Notes under the pieces: model-generated
What the model was told of the DNA's origin: nothing
Databases searched by the model: none
The model's input: the letters and a program-made list of their open reading frames with translations, nothing else
Assembly: GCA_024760905.1 (NCBI GenBank)
Contig: CM045750.1
Coordinates: 15,357,919-15,421,918, forward strand
Length of the DNA stretch: 64,000 bases
Reading direction: 5' to 3'
Origin: Plotosus lineatus
Taxonomy: Eukaryota; Chordata; Actinopteri; Siluriformes; Plotosidae
Shown here: positions 61,201 to 64,000 of the stretch, piece by piece
How the letters are laid out: every line of letters begins with the position of its first letter
Numbering within the stretch: position 1 is the first letter of the stretch
Position numbers and translations under genes: made by a program

Positions 61201-61333
61201 ATGCTGGAATGCCAGTTCTGGCTCCATGGAAGTTTTGCAGAAGAACTAAGAATGCACTTATGCCATTGGCCAAAAAGCCAAGCACACCAGGTTCACTGTA
61301 GAAGATGGCAGGAAACCCGCTTTCTGACGCCAT
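55268..61333 (-). CDS. Triple SatP-like membrane domain fused to a YrdC domain, copy 2, 877 aa
   Basis: Ten minus-strand exons join in frame: 61333-61177 (ATG), 60987-59524, 59377-59285, 58727-58623, 58535-58426, 58332-58138, 56555-56393, 56308-56143, 55528-55434 and 55353-55268 (TGA). Three SatP-type units are visible. Each opens with an N/E-P-x-x-L-G-like segment (EPGVLGF 14-20, EPMALGF 256-262, then a weaker third near 463). Each has the glycine-rich helix pair (GGVCQLIAGLLSFRKYDHLS 60-79; INSAAQMLSSYYAYLRQDCY 292-311; GAIIQGYVSRLQVQGGQRFG 501-520); units 2 and 3 close with LIPVGP. The C-terminal YrdC domain (about 664-877) keeps PTDTVYAL (684-691), K708-E-R710-P, RVPDH and TSANPSGEPD (800-809), so binding of threonine, bicarbonate and ATP is conceivable. 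Four N-glycosylation sequons (N108, N113, N122, N127) cluster in one loop. No vertebrate gene name is recognised for it. Confidence 0.88.
55590..55935. repeat. SINE family A minus copy and plus fragment
   Basis: Minus copy at about 55595-55815 (CACAGAAACATCCTTGCCGA, then ATACACCACCATGCACC), then a plus fragment at about 55838-55930, between exons 8 and 9 of the second SatP-YrdC gene. Confidence 0.65.
56653..57391. mobile_element. Non-autonomous hAT-like element
   Basis: The left end CAGGGGTCCCCAAACTTTTT and right end GTAGTTTGGGGACC are inverted repeats, continued by CTGCGAGGGCCACATAA against GGCCCGCGGGCCGTAG. This terminus type is typical of many vertebrate hAT (Charlie-like) non-autonomous elements. 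The right end lacks the last few bases. No transposase frame is present. Confidence 0.65.
57391..57499. pseudogene. Duplicated edge of exon 8 (coding end plus splice donor) of the second SatP-YrdC gene
   Basis: About 109 bases here match 56066-56174 with two or three differences. The copied piece includes the last codons of exon 8 (HHDMVIK on the minus strand) and its GTAAGC donor. It is bordered by the hAT-like end on the left and a family A SINE head on the right. Confidence 0.8.
57500..58072. repeat. Inverted pair of SINE family A copies
   Basis: A plus copy from GGCAGCACGGTGGTGGAGTG to AGTAGGTTAATTGGC (57500-57680), and a minus copy from TTGCTAAACCGCTTAATCCT to CTATGCCACCCTGTC (57782-58072), both in intron 6 of the second SatP-YrdC gene. 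Confidence 0.75.
58805..59150 (-). repeat. SINE family A
   Basis: From CATATTAGGGTTGCAGGGAG to CTAGTCCACCATGCCACCCC, in the intron between exons 3 and 4 of the second SatP-YrdC gene. Confidence 0.75.
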
Positions 61334-61429
61334 TATATCTGTTAACTGTAGATGATAAAGATATGGTCAGATTTGAAGTATTTTATTAAGACACTGAATA
61401 TCTCTGCCAGCATTTTCTTCTGATTCAGG

Positions 61430-61900
61430 TAGACTGGAGTAGTGGAATAATAGTTACCATATGCCCACAGAAAGAAGGTCCTAGGCTCGAGTTCCAGGTT
61501 CAGTAAGGGAGTTTTGGTGTCGAGCATGTTCTCCTGTGTTTACATGGGTTTCATGACCGTCACAGTCCATGAGCATGAACATTAAGCTAAATGGGTTTTC
61601 TTGACTTCCCCCGTGTGAATATAATTGTGAATGGTTTTGTGTGTTGGCCCTGAAATGGCCTGTCTAACTGTTCAAACTGTACCCCACCTCTGTCCGGTGA
61701 CCACTGAAACCCCACAGCCTAGTAGGATTGAGTGTACCTTAGAGTTTAGAACGAATGAGCAGAGTACCTGCAGGAAACCCACAAAATCACAGGAAGAACA
61801 CGCAAACCCCACATAAAACCACACAAGCTCAGACTTGAACCCAGAACTTTCTTGCTTTGAGGTAGACATGCTAACCACCGCATCACCGTGCTACCCACTC
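61430..61900. repeat. Inverted pair of SINE family A copies
   Basis: A plus copy at about 61436-61735 and a minus copy at about 61740-61900 meet almost head to tail in the presumed 5' UTR intron of the second SatP-YrdC gene. Confidence 0.7.
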
Positions 61901-62244
61901 CTAAAGTTTATATACTGAAATCACTGGACAACTACAACTTAATAATATTTCAGTTATTTTTCATTTTATGAAGATATACAAAAGTATCATTTAAAATTAC
62001 TGTACATGTGTATAAAATTATATACATTTATATTATTATATTTATATTAACTTAAATCGGTGGAATAACTTTAGATGAGTTGGATGCTGCCCAAGTTCCT
62101 GATTTACTGCAGAGTTGAGTCCCACCACACTTCCATCACAAGTTTTGAGTACAGAAAGAGTACAGTTGACTACAGCATGATTTCAGGAGAAGGAAATTGA
62201 AATTGCTGAGGAAATTGTTAACGATAGCTGCTATCACATACACA

Positions 62245-62505
62245 TTAGTCTGTCGGGTTTTTTACACCCGGGCCAAGTAGTTCATCAGGCTGGTGTTTAT
62301 CTCCGGTTTCCATAGTGTGAAGCGACCAGGAGTTCAACTCCACGTGGATGGAGGGGATGCTAGTCCATTGCAGGTTACCTTCCCAGTATATTTTTACTGG
62401 TACCCATTTATACTGCTGGGTGAACAGAGACACACTTGTGGTTAAGACCTTGCCCAGGGGTCTTAGCACAGTGAGGATCTAACTGGGATCCCAGTTAGCT
62501 ATCAC
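62245..62505 (-). repeat. SINE family B
   Basis: From GTCGGGTTTTTTACACCCGG to AGGATCTAACTGGGATCCCA; the tRNA-like head is truncated. Confidence 0.75.
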
Positions 62506-62509
62506 ATAC

Positions 62510-63140
62510 AGTACCAATCCTAAGTCTGGACACGCCCACTCATTTGAACTGAAATAGGTGTGTGCAAACTTTTTACAGGTACTGTATCATATACTAGAAT
62601 GTTACTAAATATCTTGATTCCCAGTTTGAACATGTGGTAGACAAACTGTATTTTGCAACATATCTCATGTAGCTCATAAAACATTTGTATTATGAAAAAC
62701 TTTACATTCTTTTCTTTTTGTTCTGTACATCCCAGGTATGTAATATCACTCTAAAGTCACTCATCGACTGTCCACTTTTTTTTTTTCATTTCCTATCCTG
62801 CCTCTGTTCTGAGTTTACACAGGTATGCTGTTCAGCAGCAGTCCAGCAGCTCTCAGGCAGAGCAGAGATAGTGATACTGATAGTCATCCTATAGCTCCAC
62901 ATAGAGGCCGAGGGTTACATTGCTTTTCATGGACTGAAACAGTTACAGCTCTGATGAAAACCTTATGCTCTACTCATGTAACCAGGGTTGGCTTAGAATC
63001 AGAGTATAATAGAGAATAATACAGGTCCAAGAGGGAATCTTGGTAAGACAGTATTAATGATATTTGATCAATACATCCTCTAAATCTGTAATATTTAATG
63101 AGACACCTTACAAATCTTATAGAGAATAGATAAAAACTTC
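62510..63140. other. Intronic sequence, nothing recognised
   Basis: Presumed first intron of the second SatP-YrdC gene. A short open frame at 62825-63019 has no splice-site or family support. Confidence 0.35.
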
Positions 63141-63146
63141 ACTTAC

Positions 63147-63208
63147 CTGCTGAAGGCCACTGTTATAAGCACTGTTGGAAGGAAGTGCAAAGATACTTTA
63201 TTTTTATA
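63147..63208 (-). promoter_or_regulatory. TATA promoter and non-coding exon 1 of the second SatP-YrdC gene
   Basis: On the minus strand TATAAAAA (63208-63201) is followed about 30 bases later by a short segment that ends CCTTCAGCAG at 63147, before the strong donor GTAAGTGAAG. An acceptor (CATCTACAG) lies just before the ATG exon at about 61345. Together these fit a short 5' UTR exon of roughly 30 bases. Confidence 0.5.
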
Positions 63209-63400
63209 AGAGAAAACGTGTTTAAGTGAAGTAGGAGGAGCTTCAAGGCTCCCAACCAATCCAAATGTCTCATCTTGTGTAATGACATCATTAAGTACAT
63301 TCAAAGAACAATACAGTTCCTGCTTATATTTTCAGAAAGTCCACCCATGTTTCTAAAAACGTTTTGGAAGTTCCCCATCCTACTTTTCCTTGTATCCTGC

Positions 63401-63569
63401 TATATAAAGAGAAGATGAAAACTCACCTGAGCAACAAGCGTTTCACCCACGAAGGTTACCTTGTTACATCCTACCAAGAGTGGAAGAGAGGAGGACTTTG
63501 AATACGTCAACTGGACAGCTGTAGAAATCATCAGAACCACCAAGGCACAATATGCTTCACACAATGCAG
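63401..63569 (+). promoter_or_regulatory. TATA promoter and putative first exon of a further gene
   Basis: TATATAAAG at 63401-63409 is followed by about 135 bases ending ATGCTTCACACAATGCAG at 63569, with donor GTAATT next. The exon could encode an N-terminal MLHTMQ, or only 5' UTR. The rest of the gene would lie right of the window. No family can be named. Confidence 0.35.
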
Positions 63570-63839
63570 GTAATTTCACTGTTTGTATGTCAGCATCAAC
63601 ATATGAGCTTTAAACTGTCAGTTCATATAAAGAAGGATGATTTATTAATCTTGAGATTTTACTTTACTCATGATGCTCTGAGCCTTAACTGTTTATATAA
63701 TAATACTTTCATATTCACTTTATTTAAAAAAAGGTACGCATTCTCTTGTAGAACACACAATATACATTATTAACTCTAACATGTCATCAACTGAGAATTA
63801 ACAAGGTCTTATCTGTCATTTCATTCAAGCAACTTCTGA

Positions 63840-64000
63840 ACAAACATATCCTATATGATGGAGTCTATTTCAGCCGACACATGGTGAAAGTGCGATACAA
63901 TCTGAACAGCTCACCAGACCATTGCAGGGCAACATACGCAATCATTCACACTCACATCCACATCACAGGGAAATTTTGAAAAGCCATTTAGCCTAATGTT
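63840..64000 (-). repeat. SINE family A, cut by the window end
   Basis: Recognised by AGCTCACCAGACCATTGCAG and by AAAGCCATTTAGCCTAATGT. Confidence 0.7.

Noticed and set aside
62825..63019. 64-codon open frame preceded by a possible acceptor
   Set aside because: No donor at its end, no family resemblance, and it lies in the leader intron of a gene on the other strand.

Overview
The window looks like nuclear DNA of a ray-finned (teleost) fish. Genes are split into short exons by GT-AG introns. There are long CA/TG, GA and AT microsatellites, many tRNA-derived SINE copies of the kind scattered through teleost genomes, RTE-type non-LTR retrotransposon fragments, and hAT- and Tigger-like DNA transposon remnants. 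A siluriform or similar fish is plausible, but nothing in the sequence proves the species.

Five protein-coding genes could be assembled exon by exon. (1) 424-9391 (+): the last five exons of a TNIP/ABIN-type (TNFAIP3-interacting) coiled-coil protein with a UBAN-like motif; its 5' part lies outside the window. (2) 13229-15537 (+): a complete 282-aa phytanoyl-CoA-dioxygenase-family (PhyH) Fe(II)/2-oxoglutarate enzyme, with a decayed copy of its second coding exon about 3 kb upstream. (3) 17103-19971 (-): a complete 224-aa ES1/GATD3-type member of the DJ-1/PfpI superfamily. (4) 22578-32509 (+) and (5) 55268-61333 (-): two tail-to-tail paralogues of 879 and 877 aa. Each carries three consecutive SatP/GPR1-FUN34-YaaH-like six-helix membrane domains followed by a C-terminal YrdC/Sua5 (threonylcarbamoyl-AMP synthase-like) domain. 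This fusion is the most unusual content of the window. A putative sixth gene starts at about 63430 (+) from a promoter facing gene 5, but only one exon fits.

The roughly 23 kb between the 3' ends of the two paralogues contains no gene I can support. It is an array of related, non-coding units (about 34.3-53.8 kb) punctuated by microsatellites, RTE fragments, a frameshifted endonuclease/reverse-transcriptase retroelement and SINEs. It includes a recent tandem duplication of about 3.03 kb.

On function: the PhyH, ES1, SatP and YrdC families are all better known from bacteria or organelles, and here they sit next to each other. The ES1-like gene and the first SatP-YrdC gene are head-to-head across about 1.2 kb. 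In the two fusions the second copy (gene 5) keeps the K-x-R and S-A-N signatures of YrdC enzymes, while the first (gene 4) has lost the K-x-R arginine. A membrane-anchored threonine/bicarbonate/ATP-binding module attached to a carboxylate-channel-like domain is the reading offered; the function itself is inference.
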